64,000 nucleotides of DNA from contig NZ_CP042241.1 of the NCBI RefSeq assembly GCF_007833275.1, positions 682,001 through 746,000 of the forward strand, given 5' to 3'. Of the stretch, positions 43,771-51,695 are shown piece after piece (within the stretch, counting starts at the first letter, position 1; every line of letters begins with the position of its first letter). The notes beneath the pieces are model-generated. The model ran no database searches. It saw nothing but the letters and a program-made list of their open reading frames with translations, and was not told the DNA's origin. Source of the stretch: Salarchaeum sp. JOR-1 (lineage in GTDB: Archaea > Halobacteriota > Halobacteria > Halobacteriales > Halobacteriaceae). The position numbers were made by a program, and so were the translations under genes.

Positions 43771-44783
43771 ACGGCGTCCGCGACGACGTCGATAGCGCGC
43801 TCCACGCCCGCCGAGCCCACGTCCTGATGCGTGCAGAACCGCACGGTGTGCTCGCCGAACTCGGACGCCAGCACGTCCGCGCGCTCGCAGCGCCCGATGA
43901 GTTCGCTCGCCGTGAGGTCGGCGTCCTCGGTGTGGACGAGGACGATGTTCGTGTCCGGCGCGGGCGCGCGGAGGCCGTCGATGTCGTCGAGGCCGGCCGC
44001 GAGCGCCGCCGCGTTCTGGTGGTCGCTCGAGAGCCGTGAGACGTTCTCCAGCGCGACCAGTCCGGGAGCGGCGACCATCCCGGCCTGCCGCATCCCGCCG
44101 CCGAACAGTTTGCGGACGCGGCGCGCGCTCTCGATGAACGCCGCGTCGCCCGCGAGAATCGACCCGACGGGCGCGCCGAGTCCCTTCGAGAGGCAGACCA
44201 TCACTGAGTCGACGTGCTCGGCGATCTCGCTCGCGGGCACGTCGAGGGAGACGGCGGCGTTGAACAGCCGTGCGCCGTCGAGGTGGACGGGGACGCCGTG
44301 GTCGCGCGCCGCGTCCGCCGCCGCGCCGATGGTGTCCGGGGCGACGGCGACGCCGCCCTTCACGTTGTGCGTGTTTTCGAGACAGAGCAGGCCCGTGCCC
44401 GGCCGGTGGAGCTCCTCCTCGACGTACCCGGATTCGACCTGTTCGGGCGTGGGCGCGCCGTTCTCGCCGCCGTCGAACGTCCGCACCTGGAGTTCCGAGT
44501 GCTGGGCGAACCCGCCGAGTTCGTACTTGTAGACGTGACTCGCCTCCTCCACGAGCGCCTCCTGACCGCGCTCCGTATGGACGCGCGCCGCGATCTGGTT
44601 TCCCATCGTTCCCGACGGCACGAACATCGCGGCCTCCATCCCAACGCGCGCTGCGGCTTCGGCTTCGAGTTCGTTCACGGTCGGATCCTCTCGGTAGACG
44701 TCGTCGCCAACGTCCGCCGTTCGCGCGGCCTCCCGCATCTCCTCGGTCGGACGCGTGACGGTGTCGCTCCGGAAGTCGAGCAT
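43767..44783 (-). CDS. ltaE: Threonine aldolase
   Basis: PLP enzyme that cleaves threonine or allo-threonine to glycine and acetaldehyde. 338 residues. The N-terminal DFRSDTVTRPT signature, the FVPSGTMGNQ cofactor loop and PLP lysine in CLSKGLGAPVG are intact. ATG 44783 directly precedes the signature. Divergent from the aminopeptidase gene, with a promoter-like GTTTTCG about 26 nt upstream. With thrC in the window, it offers a threonine-to-glycine link. Confidence 0.94.
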   Translation of the reverse strand: MLDFRSDTVTRPTEEMREAARTADVGDDVYREDPTVNELEAEAAARVGMEAAMFVPSGTMGNQIAARVHTERGQEALVEEASHVYKYELGGFAQHSELQVRTFDGGENGAPTPEQVESGYVEEELHRPGTGLLCLENTHNVKGGVAVAPDTIGAAADAARDHGVPVHLDGARLFNAAVSLDVPASEIAEHVDSVMVCLSKGLGAPVGSILAGDAAFIESARRVRKLFGGGMRQAGMVAAPGLVALENVSRLSSDHQNAAALAAGLDDIDGLRAPAPDTNIVLVHTEDADLTASELIGRCERADVLASEFGEHTVRFCTHQDVGSAGVERAIDVVADAV

Positions 44784-44867
44784 ACTCCGACTCGCCGGCC
44801 GAGGGCGAAAACGCTCGCGGTTCCGGCACTCCGAAAGCGGTTTTCGCGTCCCCCACCAGTCTCCGGT

Positions 44868-45965
44868 ATGGATCCCCGCGTCCGCGACCACGCTGACGTC
44901 CTCGTTTCGCACTCCACGAACATCGAAGCTGGCGACCGAGTCGCCGTCACCGCGCCGCCGACGGCGGAAGACCTCGCCGTCGCCGTCTACGAACGACTCG
45001 CCGAGGAAGGCGCGACGCCAGTCATGCTGTACGGCGGCGACACCGTCCTCGGCGCGGACCGCGCCGCTCGCGCCTACCTCCGTGAGGCCGAGGAGTTCGA
45101 GAACCCCGACCACCTCCAGGCGCTCTTCGCGGAGACGGATGCGACCATCCGCATTCGCGGCCACGACAACGTCGCCGCACGCGCCGACGTACCGGACGAA
45201 CAGAACGCCGCCTACCAGCGCGCCATTCAGCCCGCGCGCACCGAACTTCTCTCCACGCAGTGGTGTCTCACGCAGTATCCGACGCCCGCGGACGCACAGC
45301 TCGCCGGTATGAGCACCGCGGAGTACGAGGAGTTCGTGTGGAACGCCGTGAACAAGGACTGGGACGCCCAGCGCCGCCACCAGGAACAGCTGGTCGAAAT
45401 CCTCGACCCCGCCGACGAGGTTCGCATCCGCTCGGGCGACGAGACCGACCTCACGATGAGCGTCGCCGGGATGAAGACGCTGAACGACCACGGAGAACAC
45501 AACCTCCCCGGCGGCGAGGTGTTCACCGCGCCCGTCCCCGACAGCGTCGAGGGAACCGTTCGCTTCGACCTCCCGCTCTACCACCAGAGTCAGGAGATAG
45601 AGGACGCCTACCTCGAATTCGAGGACGGCCGCGTCGTCCAGCACGATGCCGCGAAGAACCGCGACGTGCTCACGAGCGTCCTCGACACGGACGAGGGCGC
45701 ACGCTATCTCGGGGAACTGGGGATCGGAATGAACCGCGACATCGACCGGTTCACGTACAACATGCTGTTCGACGAGAAGATGGGTGACACCGTCCACCTC
45801 GCCGTCGGCATGGCCTACGACGCATGCGTTCCCGACGACCGCGAACCCAACGAGTCGGCGACGCACGTGGACATGATTGTGGACATGAGCGAGGACTCCG
45901 TCATCGAAGTGGACGGTGAGGTCGTCCAGCGCGACGGCACCTTCCGCTTCGAAGACGGGTTCTGA
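44868..45965 (+). CDS. M29 family aminopeptidase
   Basis: Cytoplasmic metallo-aminopeptidase of 365 residues. The C-terminal half carries family metal ligands: HNLPGGEVF (Glu), YHQSQ, GEL-x-IGMN, and H-x-D in the ATHVDMIVDM stretch near residue 339. The N-terminal half is the alpha/beta domain beginning DVLVSHSTNIEAGDRV. Start ATG 44868 fits the N-terminal family pattern. Broad specificity is usual; here it could process peptides imported by the Opp system, which is inference. Confidence 0.92.
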   Translation: MDPRVRDHADVLVSHSTNIEAGDRVAVTAPPTAEDLAVAVYERLAEEGATPVMLYGGDTVLGADRAARAYLREAEEFENPDHLQALFAETDATIRIRGHDNVAARADVPDEQNAAYQRAIQPARTELLSTQWCLTQYPTPADAQLAGMSTAEYEEFVWNAVNKDWDAQRRHQEQLVEILDPADEVRIRSGDETDLTMSVAGMKTLNDHGEHNLPGGEVFTAPVPDSVEGTVRFDLPLYHQSQEIEDAYLEFEDGRVVQHDAAKNRDVLTSVLDTDEGARYLGELGIGMNRDIDRFTYNMLFDEKMGDTVHLAVGMAYDACVPDDREPNESATHVDMIVDMSEDSVIEVDGEVVQRDGTFRFEDGF

Positions 45966-45990
45966 GGGGCTGACAGGCGGCAGACTGGTT

Positions 45991-46030
45991 CGGCCGGGGT
46001 GCGCCGCGCTCCCGCCTCGTCCCCCGGCCG
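45991..46030. terminator. Long-loop hairpin after the aminopeptidase gene
   Basis: CGGCCGGGG (45991-45999) pairs with CCCCGGCCG (46022-46030), 9-bp stem with a 22-nt loop, 26 nt after the stop. The rest of this 232-bp gap shows no other clear feature before the next promoter. Confidence 0.45.
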
Positions 46031-46157
46031 GTCGTGGTTACGTCACGCCGCCCGCTGGCCGCGGCTTCCTACTTGAACCCTCTCACTATTCGGTCGAAAC
46101 TCGCTTTTGGCTGTTCGGTCTCGAATCCCCACACGCCGCGAACGTGGCACTGACTTC

Positions 46158-46195
46158 CATACCACGTTTTAAGTGTATGGCAGGTGTGTGGTATG
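46158..46195. promoter_or_regulatory. Promoter with flanking inverted repeat
   Basis: TTTTAA (46167-46172) is placed for a leaderless start at ATG 46198. It is flanked by an exact 8-bp inverted repeat, CATACCAC (46158-46165) and GTGGTATG (46188-46195). A dimeric regulator bound there would cover both the TATA box and the transcription start. Confidence 0.5.
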
Positions 46196-46197
46196 AC

Positions 46198-46350
46198 ATG
46201 CCTCAGCTCGACTGCCCGGAGTGCGAGCGCGACATCGCCATGCACGAACTCGAAACGCGAACCGTCGCACAGACCACGGGCTTCGAGACCAACTATCGCT
46301 GCCCGTTCTGCCGCAGCGACTTCGACGAAGTCGCCGAGCTCATGGCGTAG
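46198..46350 (+). CDS. 50-residue zinc-ribbon protein
   Basis: Contains CPECERD (about 6-12) and CPFCRSDF (about 37-44), one four-cysteine zinc ribbon. An in-frame ATG at 46177 lies only 5 bp after the TATA box, so ATG 46198 is taken as the start. Tiny zinc-ribbon proteins are abundant in haloarchaea and probably act in protein or nucleic acid contacts; no role is known for this one. Confidence 0.75.
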   Translation: MPQLDCPECERDIAMHELETRTVAQTTGFETNYRCPFCRSDFDEVAELMA

Positions 46351-46567
46351 CCCCGTCACCACGCGGAACGCACACCACCGGGCAGCTGCGGGTCGAACCC
46401 CTGAATTTGGTTCCCCCAGGGCGACACGAGCTAGCCCGTTTTGCACTCTCGAAAAATCGACACCAACGGGCACACTGGGATCTAAACCTCGGTCGGACGT
46501 GCTCGCGCCCTCCCTGGTTCAGCCTTCCGTGCGTGCCGCAGTTCGTCGCCCCGCTCGAACAGAAGAG

Positions 46568-46642
46568 CGGGCACGGAGGGATTTGAACCCCCGGCCGTTC
46601 GGTTAGAAGCCGAACGCTCTATCCGGGCTGAGCTACGTGCCC
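46568..46642 (-). tRNA. tRNA-Arg (UCU)
   Basis: Full cloverleaf on the minus strand. Acceptor GGGCACG pairs with CGTGCCC, D-stem GCTC/GAGC, anticodon stem TTCGG/CCGAA around loop CTTCTAA (anticodon TCT), T-arm GGGGG-TTCAAAT-CCCTC, discriminator G. CCA is not encoded. A GGCTTTTGT box about 27 nt upstream (46666-46674) is a likely promoter. It reads AGA (and AGG by wobble), which are rare Arg codons in this GC-rich genome. Confidence 0.95.
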
Positions 46643-46680
46643 TCGCGCTTCGTACGCGCTGGCGGACAAAAGCCGTTGGG

Positions 46681-47583
46681 TTACGAAATTCGGGTGCCCG
46701 CGTCCCCGTCGACGGCGGCCGCGGCGCCGTCGATCGTGGTGATGATGGCGCGCTCGCCGCCGGCGTCGAGGAAGTCGAGGCAGGCGTCCACTTTCGGCCG
46801 CATGCTCCCGGCTTCGAACTCGCCCGCGTCGAGCAGGTCGCGCATCCCCTCTACACTCGCGTCCCGAATCGGTTGCTGGTCGGGCGTGTTGTAGTTCCGG
46901 TACGCGCAGGGCACGTCCGTCACCATCAGGAGGGTGTCGGCGTCGGTTTCGCGGGCGAGTAGTTCCGCGGTGTAGTCCTTGTCCACCACTGCCGCCACGC
47001 CATTCACGCGCCCGTCGTCGCGGGTGACGGGGACGCCACCGCCGCCCCCGCAGACGACGGGGGTTCCGGCGTCGGTCAGCCGAGCGACGTGTTCCGATTC
47101 GAGGAGCGCATGCGGTTTCGGACTCGGGACGACCCGCCGGTGGACGGTTCCCCGCTCGGTCTCCACTTCCCGCGTGGGGTAGTCCGCGGCCACCGCGGCG
47201 TCCGCGTCGAGGTACGGGCCGACGGGCTTCGCGGGGTCGTCGAAGGCGTCGTCGTCGGGGTCGACGACGGCGTGCGTCACCACCGAGACGGCGCGCGCGT
47301 CGAGTTCGGCGTCGAGCGCGCGCACGACGAGCGTCCCGATCTGCGCCTGCGTCTCCGCGACCAGCACGTCCAGCGGGCGCTCCGGCGTCTCCGCGGCCGC
47401 CTGCTCTCGCAGGAGGCCGCCGACCTGCGGGCCGTTCCCGTGCGTGACGAGGAGGTCGTGGCCGCGCGCCGCGAGCGCCCCGAGCTCCGGGGCGACCCGA
47501 TCGAGGCGCTCTTGCATCTCCGCAACGCCGCCTTCGCCGCCGGACACGAGAGCGTTCCCGCCGAGCGCGACCACAGTTCGCAT
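46681..47583 (-). CDS. arcC: Carbamate kinase
   Basis: Amino acid kinase family enzyme, 300 residues, that interconverts carbamoyl phosphate plus ADP and carbamate plus ATP. VVALGGNAL (about 4-12), THGNGPQVG (about 47-55), CGGGGGVPV and the C-terminal GSMRPKV are intact. A TATA-like GCTTAGTGG sits about 29 nt before ATG 47583. No arginine deiminase or catabolic ornithine carbamoyltransferase gene is next to it, so its metabolic link is unclear; it may serve purine or creatinine breakdown or the ArgF reaction. Confidence 0.93.
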   Translation of the reverse strand: MRTVVALGGNALVSGGEGGVAEMQERLDRVAPELGALAARGHDLLVTHGNGPQVGGLLREQAAAETPERPLDVLVAETQAQIGTLVVRALDAELDARAVSVVTHAVVDPDDDAFDDPAKPVGPYLDADAAVAADYPTREVETERGTVHRRVVPSPKPHALLESEHVARLTDAGTPVVCGGGGGVPVTRDDGRVNGVAAVVDKDYTAELLARETDADTLLMVTDVPCAYRNYNTPDQQPIRDASVEGMRDLLDAGEFEAGSMRPKVDACLDFLDAGGERAIITTIDGAAAAVDGDAGTRIS

Positions 47584-47632
47584 ACGCTCGGTTTTCTGCG
47601 CGGGCCACTAAGCCGTACTCCCCGAAGGGGTG

Positions 47633-47641
47633 TGCTTTTAG
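47633..47641 (+). promoter_or_regulatory. TATA box for the 47665 gene
   Basis: GCTTTTAGG, about 28 nt before ATG 47665; with the arcC TATA (47609-47616, minus strand) it forms a divergent promoter. Confidence 0.55.
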
Positions 47642-47664
47642 GGTGGACGCGGCTACCTCCTCTC

Positions 47665-48195
47665 ATGACTGTCATCGGTATCGTCGGCCTCCCCGGGAGC
47701 GGGAAGAGCGAGGCCGCGGCCGTCGCGAAGACGCTCGGCGTGCCCGTGGTGACGATGGGGGACGTCATCCGGCAGGCGTGCCGCGACCGCGGCCTCGACC
47801 CCGCCACCCACCACGGCGAGGTCGCACAGGCCCTCCGCGAGGAGGGCGGTCCCGCCGCCATCGCCGACCGATCGCTCCCACTGATTCGGGACGCTCTCGA
47901 CGAGAACGACACCGTTCTCGTGGACGGCATCCGGTCCGGCACCGAAGTCGAAGCGTTCGAGGACGCGTTCGGCGACGACTTCCTGCTCGTGAACGTGTAT
48001 GCGCCGTTCGAACTGCGGAACGAACGCATCACGACGCGCGGCCGCGACAACGCGGAGGCCGAGACGCTGCGCGAGCGCGACGAGCGCGAACGCGGGTTCG
48101 GGATGGACGACGCCATCGAGCGCGCGGACGTGACCGTCGAGAACACGGGGAGTCTGGAGTCGTTCCAGGAGGAAATCGAGGAGTTGCTCGCGTGA
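47665..48195 (+). CDS. UPF0200 family nucleotide kinase-like protein
   Basis: 176-residue P-loop protein related to dephospho-CoA and adenylate kinases. Walker A GLPGSGKSEA (about 7-16), then a DVIRQACRDRGL lid-type helix and DGIRSGTEVE. The substrate of UPF0200 is not known. It is joined to the next gene by a one-base stop/start overlap (TGATG), and the same pair is conserved in haloarchaea to my knowledge, pointing to an RNA-related role. Confidence 0.88.
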   Translation: MTVIGIVGLPGSGKSEAAAVAKTLGVPVVTMGDVIRQACRDRGLDPATHHGEVAQALREEGGPAAIADRSLPLIRDALDENDTVLVDGIRSGTEVEAFEDAFGDDFLLVNVYAPFELRNERITTRGRDNAEAETLRERDERERGFGMDDAIERADVTVENTGSLESFQEEIEELLA

Positions 48196-48599
48196 TGTAC
48201 GCCGTCACTGCCACCATCGCAGCGCCCGTCCAGCCGACGGAGGTTCCGGAGCGCGTCGCCGACGCCGTTCGCGAACTCTTCCCGAACGCCGACCTCACCG
48301 TTACCGACGACGAGGTTCGGGGAACGACTCACGACTTCGACGCGTTCCGCGAGCGCCTCTACGAGCAGGAAATCCTCGACACCGCGCGCGCCGAGTTCGA
48401 GCGCAACCGCACCGACGGGGGTTTTTCGTTCGACCTGAAGAAGCAGGCGGCCGTTCAGGGCGTCGTGAATTTCTCGGTGGGAAGCCCGGCCGAACTCGGC
48501 GACATTCACGTCGCGGTCGATGTCGAGGAGCCGAGCGTGGACGCGTTCGTCGCGCACCTCGCGCCCGAAACCCGGGACGGCCGGCCTATCGAGGACTAG
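48195..48599 (+). CDS. RNA-binding domain protein (DUF54/exosome-associated type)
   Basis: 134 residues, one small alpha/beta domain starting YAVTATIAAPVQPTE and containing the FDLKKQAAVQGVVNFSV stretch typical of this archaeal RNA-binding family, often annotated as an exosome subunit or ribosomal L5-like domain protein. Coupled to the UPF0200 kinase. Converges on the next gene with a 4-bp overlap. RNA binding is family knowledge; exosome membership is not certain. Confidence 0.82.
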   Translation: MYAVTATIAAPVQPTEVPERVADAVRELFPNADLTVTDDEVRGTTHDFDAFRERLYEQEILDTARAEFERNRTDGGFSFDLKKQAAVQGVVNFSVGSPAELGDIHVAVDVEEPSVDAFVAHLAPETRDGRPIED

Positions 48600-49588
48600 G
48601 CGAGCAGGAGGACGAGCGTCGCGCCGATGAAGACGACCTTGAGGGTGGTGTTGAGCGCGACGACTTTCGACCCGAAGCTCGGCCCCCAGACGCCGTACTG
48701 GAAGGGGATGGAGCGCTTGAACGTGGAGAACGCGAAGGAGACGATGCCGCCGACGAGCATCGTCGCCACCGCCTGCCGCGGCGTGAACGTCCCGTCGAGC
48801 AGGGGTGCGATGGTCGCCGCGCCGCTCGTCGTGTCCACCGCGAACACCGCCACTACGGGCACGGCCGCCGCCGGCAACCCCACCGCGTCGAGCAGGGAGC
48901 GCGCCGGCACGTCCGGGAGCGCCGTCCCGGTCGCGGCCGTGACGGCGTCCGCGAGCAGGCGGGCGTTCGCGAAGTCGTTCGTCGTCAACCACGCCACCGC
49001 GACGTAGACGACGGCGAGACGCGGAACGATGGTCTTCAGTTTCGACGCCGTGCGCTCGCCCGCCTCCGCCAGTTTCTCGCGGCGGGTTCCGTCGTCGGTG
49101 CCGGGGCTGTTCGGCGTCGCGGACAGCGACTGCGGCGACGAGAGCAAGACCATCCCCGCGAAAATCCCCGTGAGCGTGATTGCGAGGCTGATGGCGGCGC
49201 GCGCGCCGACGTACATGACGCCGACTTCGAGGCCGAGAATCGGAATCAGCACCGGGAGGTAGAACGTGAAGATGTGCTGGACGAACCCGAAGAACGTGTT
49301 TATCGTCACCGCGACCAGGGTCGCTCGGTCCGACAGGCCCGCCTCGCGGAACTCCGCGAGCATCCCGTAGCCCGCCGTCGGGGACGCCGCCGTGGCGAGG
49401 ATGGCCGTCCCCACCTCGTCCGGGAGGTTCGCGGGATCGGTGAGGTGGCGCGCGAGACCCGCGACCCGTTCGACGGCGCCGAGCGCGACGAGGAGGTTCG
49501 CGGCGAACAACCCCAGCGCGATGAAGGCCGCGATGGACGCGACCCGGGGGAGGACGTCGGCGAGGAGGCCCGCGAGTTGCACATTCAC
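48596..49588 (-). CDS. Nucleoside-recognition (gate) domain membrane protein
   Basis: 330 residues from GTG 49588 (GTG 49582 also possible), with about eight membrane helices and two gate-type segments (GTAILATAASPTAGYGML and AVDTTSGAATIAPL). Such proteins resemble spore maturation SpmA/B and concentrative nucleoside transporter gates; archaeal members are of unknown substrate. Sequence further upstream in the same frame is AT-rich and unlike coding DNA, so the start is near the membrane-helix onset. Confidence 0.82.
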   Translation of the reverse strand: MNVQLAGLLADVLPRVASIAAFIALGLFAANLLVALGAVERVAGLARHLTDPANLPDEVGTAILATAASPTAGYGMLAEFREAGLSDRATLVAVTINTFFGFVQHIFTFYLPVLIPILGLEVGVMYVGARAAISLAITLTGIFAGMVLLSSPQSLSATPNSPGTDDGTRREKLAEAGERTASKLKTIVPRLAVVYVAVAWLTTNDFANARLLADAVTAATGTALPDVPARSLLDAVGLPAAAVPVVAVFAVDTTSGAATIAPLLDGTFTPRQAVATMLVGGIVSFAFSTFKRSIPFQYGVWGPSFGSKVVALNTTLKVVFIGATLVLLLA

Positions 49589-49652
49589 GGATACGTCGCG
49601 CGGGGGAGAAAGAAGGAGTGTTTCAGAGAAACATCTATACGGAAAAAGATAA

Positions 49653-49664
49653 TTATTTATATAT
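49653..49664 (+). promoter_or_regulatory. AT-rich promoter of the low-GC gene
   Basis: TTATTTATATAT is a strong TATA box; transcription would begin near 49685. The whole 49589-49715 gap is much richer in A+T than the flanks and may also hold the promoter of the minus-strand membrane protein gene. Confidence 0.6.
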
Positions 49665-49715
49665 GTGGGGTATGGGGTCTGATGTATAGTAGATAATAAC
49701 TCTACTAAAAGGGAT

Positions 49716-50660
49716 TTGATTAAATCAATTGGGGTTGTTACCGTTGGTGCTACAGCACTCACGACGGCCTCAAGAACTACGGAAGCGGCCGAGTTGCCTG
49801 GGGGAGGAAGTTATCCGATCTCTCTTCAGAATTCGAACTCGGAATCGCAGATGAAAAGCGCCATCACGTGGGAACAGTCCATCGGGATTGACGTTTCCTA
49901 CTACGGGACTTTTTCCAATCCTAACAAAAGTGATGCAAACAATCTACATGAATTCACTATCAGTGGATATGGTGGGGCAAGAAAAAACGATAAAGGAGAG
50001 TGGATCAAGAACGGCGATATTGCCGGACAAGACATCCTGATTGAGAACCATGAATCCACTTCGATGTTTTTGCCGAATGGGGGTGGAACCTCGTTAGGCG
50101 TCTCACCCGCGCCTTCAGATGCTGAGCCCGCCTCTTACGTAGACACTGTCGAGATTGCTATAAATGCGATATTGTCCGAACTTAACCCTTATTACGGTTA
50201 TCTAGTTACGGCAGCGGATCTCGTTAGTTCTCTACAAGATCCTGGTGACAGCCCCGCTGGAAGTAGTATCTCAATGGGCTGGGATCATGTATCTGGGAGT
50301 ATAAATAGAACGGGGGTTTCAGATACCTCTAATTACCTCCAGATATACGTTGAAGATCCTGATGAGGTGGGCGGAATCACCGCAACAGAATCACTTGACA
50401 CCTTCCCAGGGTCCGTTAGTACTTCGCTTGATATTACTGTAGACCAGGGAGCGGTCGTCATAGCAAATGATACGTCCCTCCTTATGGACATGAAACGGCA
50501 TGCTCCTGAAAACGTCAAAGTTGTACGAACTGATGATGGTTACCCAGCCTTCATGATTCCTAAATCGAACTTCCCAAAAGGCGACCCGCTGAGAGCGTTC
50601 ACAAACGAGCGGGGTTATATACAAAAAAAGGTATATCCTGCATCCAAAAATACTAACTAA
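49716..50660 (+). CDS. Low-GC secreted protein of unknown function, start unclear
   Basis: 314 residues from TTG 49716, the first conventional start. The frame stays open upstream to a TGA at 49680 and adds NNSTKRD, which together with LIKSIGVVTVGA looks like a Tat-type signal (K-R twin basic). No ATG, GTG or TTG serves that longer form, so the natural start may be non-standard or mutated. The mature part is rich in Ser, Gly and Asn without cysteines and looks like an extracellular beta-rich protein. Base composition and codons (ATA, AGA, AAA) differ sharply from neighbours, which points to recent transfer. No family recognised. Confidence 0.7.
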   Translation: MIKSIGVVTVGATALTTASRTTEAAELPGGGSYPISLQNSNSESQMKSAITWEQSIGIDVSYYGTFSNPNKSDANNLHEFTISGYGGARKNDKGEWIKNGDIAGQDILIENHESTSMFLPNGGGTSLGVSPAPSDAEPASYVDTVEIAINAILSELNPYYGYLVTAADLVSSLQDPGDSPAGSSISMGWDHVSGSINRTGVSDTSNYLQIYVEDPDEVGGITATESLDTFPGSVSTSLDITVDQGAVVIANDTSLLMDMKRHAPENVKVVRTDDGYPAFMIPKSNFPKGDPLRAFTNERGYIQKKVYPASKNTN

Positions 50661-50665
50661 TTCCT

Positions 50666-51106
50666 ATGCAGATGCTGAATAGACGACGCCTCCTCTCTAC
50701 CGTTGCCCTCACAGCACTCGCGGGTTGTGCCGGATTCGAGAGTGACTCGTCGCCGAACTACGGGCTCGGTTCGATAATCGCGCTCAACAAACACACGCAG
50801 CCTCACCGGATGACCGTCCGGGTGACGCAGGGCGGCGACGAGGTCTTCCGGTCGTCGGTGAAACTCGCCGCGATGCAGGACGGAGACCCCGGGTGGCACA
50901 CGTTCGGGACGAGTCTGGCGGCCACGCGGAAAACGTACCGGGTGAATGTGCGTGTGGACGGGAGCGAATGGCGGCCCGCCCGACTCCCGTCCCTCGTCAC
51001 CGACGAAGCGTGCGTCGAACTCGTCTGTGACATCGGCCGCGACGGAAGCCTCGGTATCTTTTGGGGGCCCTGCTCTAGGTCGTCGACGGCGTCCACGACT
51101 GAGTAG
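50666..51106 (+). CDS. Tat-exported lipoprotein of unknown function
   Basis: 146 residues. Tat signal NRRRLLSTVALTALAGCAG with twin arginines and lipobox LAGC (cysteine at about 21), so it should be exported folded and lipid-anchored. The mature part is a small beta-strand-rich domain (RMTVRVTQGGDEVFRSSVKL, YRVNVRVDGSEW) with a late Cys pair (VELVCDIG, WGPCSR). It begins 5 bp after the low-GC gene but has normal haloarchaeal GC. Probably a resident gene, co-transcribed with its AT-rich neighbour. Confidence 0.75.
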   Translation: MQMLNRRRLLSTVALTALAGCAGFESDSSPNYGLGSIIALNKHTQPHRMTVRVTQGGDEVFRSSVKLAAMQDGDPGWHTFGTSLAATRKTYRVNVRVDGSEWRPARLPSLVTDEACVELVCDIGRDGSLGIFWGPCSRSSTASTTE

Positions 51107-51137
51107 CACCCCCGCGTTCCGCGACCCTCCGTTTCTA

Positions 51138-51695
51138 TCAGACGAACACGCGTACGGCGAGCAGGAGGACGACGACGCCGAGCACGTCGCAGACGTTCGT
51201 GACGACGGGAATCACCACGTCGTCGGGGTCGAGGCGGAACCGGTAGGCGGCGTAGGTCGCGGCGGCGGCGACGCCGACGGCGACGACGGCGAGCACGACG
51301 CCGCTCGCGGTGGCGACGAGCAGGACGGTCGCGAGCGGGAGGACGAGGCCGCCGAGCGCGAACTGGACGGCCCACGCGCCCGCGCCGACGAGCGGGAAGA
51401 GCGTGAGCGCGAGCGCGACGGTGGCGACGGCGTTCCCGGCGAGTTCGTCGTCCCGGGAGTCGAAGGAGAGCGTGCCGAGGTGGAGCGCGGTGGAGAGCCG
51501 GCTGGCGAGCACGCTCCCGAGGTTTCCCGCCATCCCGATAGTGACGGGGACCAGCGTGAGGAGGCTCGGATAGGTCGTCAGCACCGCCTGGCCGGTGTCG
51601 AGGACGAGGCCGCTCGCGAGTTCAACGAGCGTCAGGCCGACGAGCAGGGGGAAGGTCGCGCGAATAATCCCTCGGATCGTCCAGTCCTCGGGCAC
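51138..51695 (-). CDS. Half-size SLC41/MgtE-type membrane transporter (second half)
   Basis: 185 residues with about five membrane helices. LVPVTIGMAGNLGS (about 47-60) and SRLSTALHLG match the G-N motif of the SLC41/MgtE integral membrane domain, which transports divalent cations such as magnesium. It starts with GTG immediately after the stop of the 51696 gene. The two proteins are homologous to each other, so together they would rebuild the two-repeat transporter. Confidence 0.85.
   Translation of the reverse strand: MPEDWTIRGIIRATFPLLVGLTLVELASGLVLDTGQAVLTTYPSLLTLVPVTIGMAGNLGSVLASRLSTALHLGTLSFDSRDDELAGNAVATVALALTLFPLVGAGAWAVQFALGGLVLPLATVLLVATASGVVLAVVAVGVAAAATYAAYRFRLDPDDVVIPVVTNVCDVLGVVVLLLAVRVFV

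Noticed and set aside
46351-46567. Possible second tRNA or small RNA before tRNA-Arg
   Set aside because: No cloverleaf or strong stem could be drawn in this 217-bp stretch, and no credible short gene was found.
49665-49682. Selenocysteine or read-through of TGA 49680 to extend the low-GC gene to GTG 49665
   Set aside because: Haloarchaea are not known to use selenocysteine, and the extension is only five residues with no catalytic context. A non-standard or damaged start is simpler.
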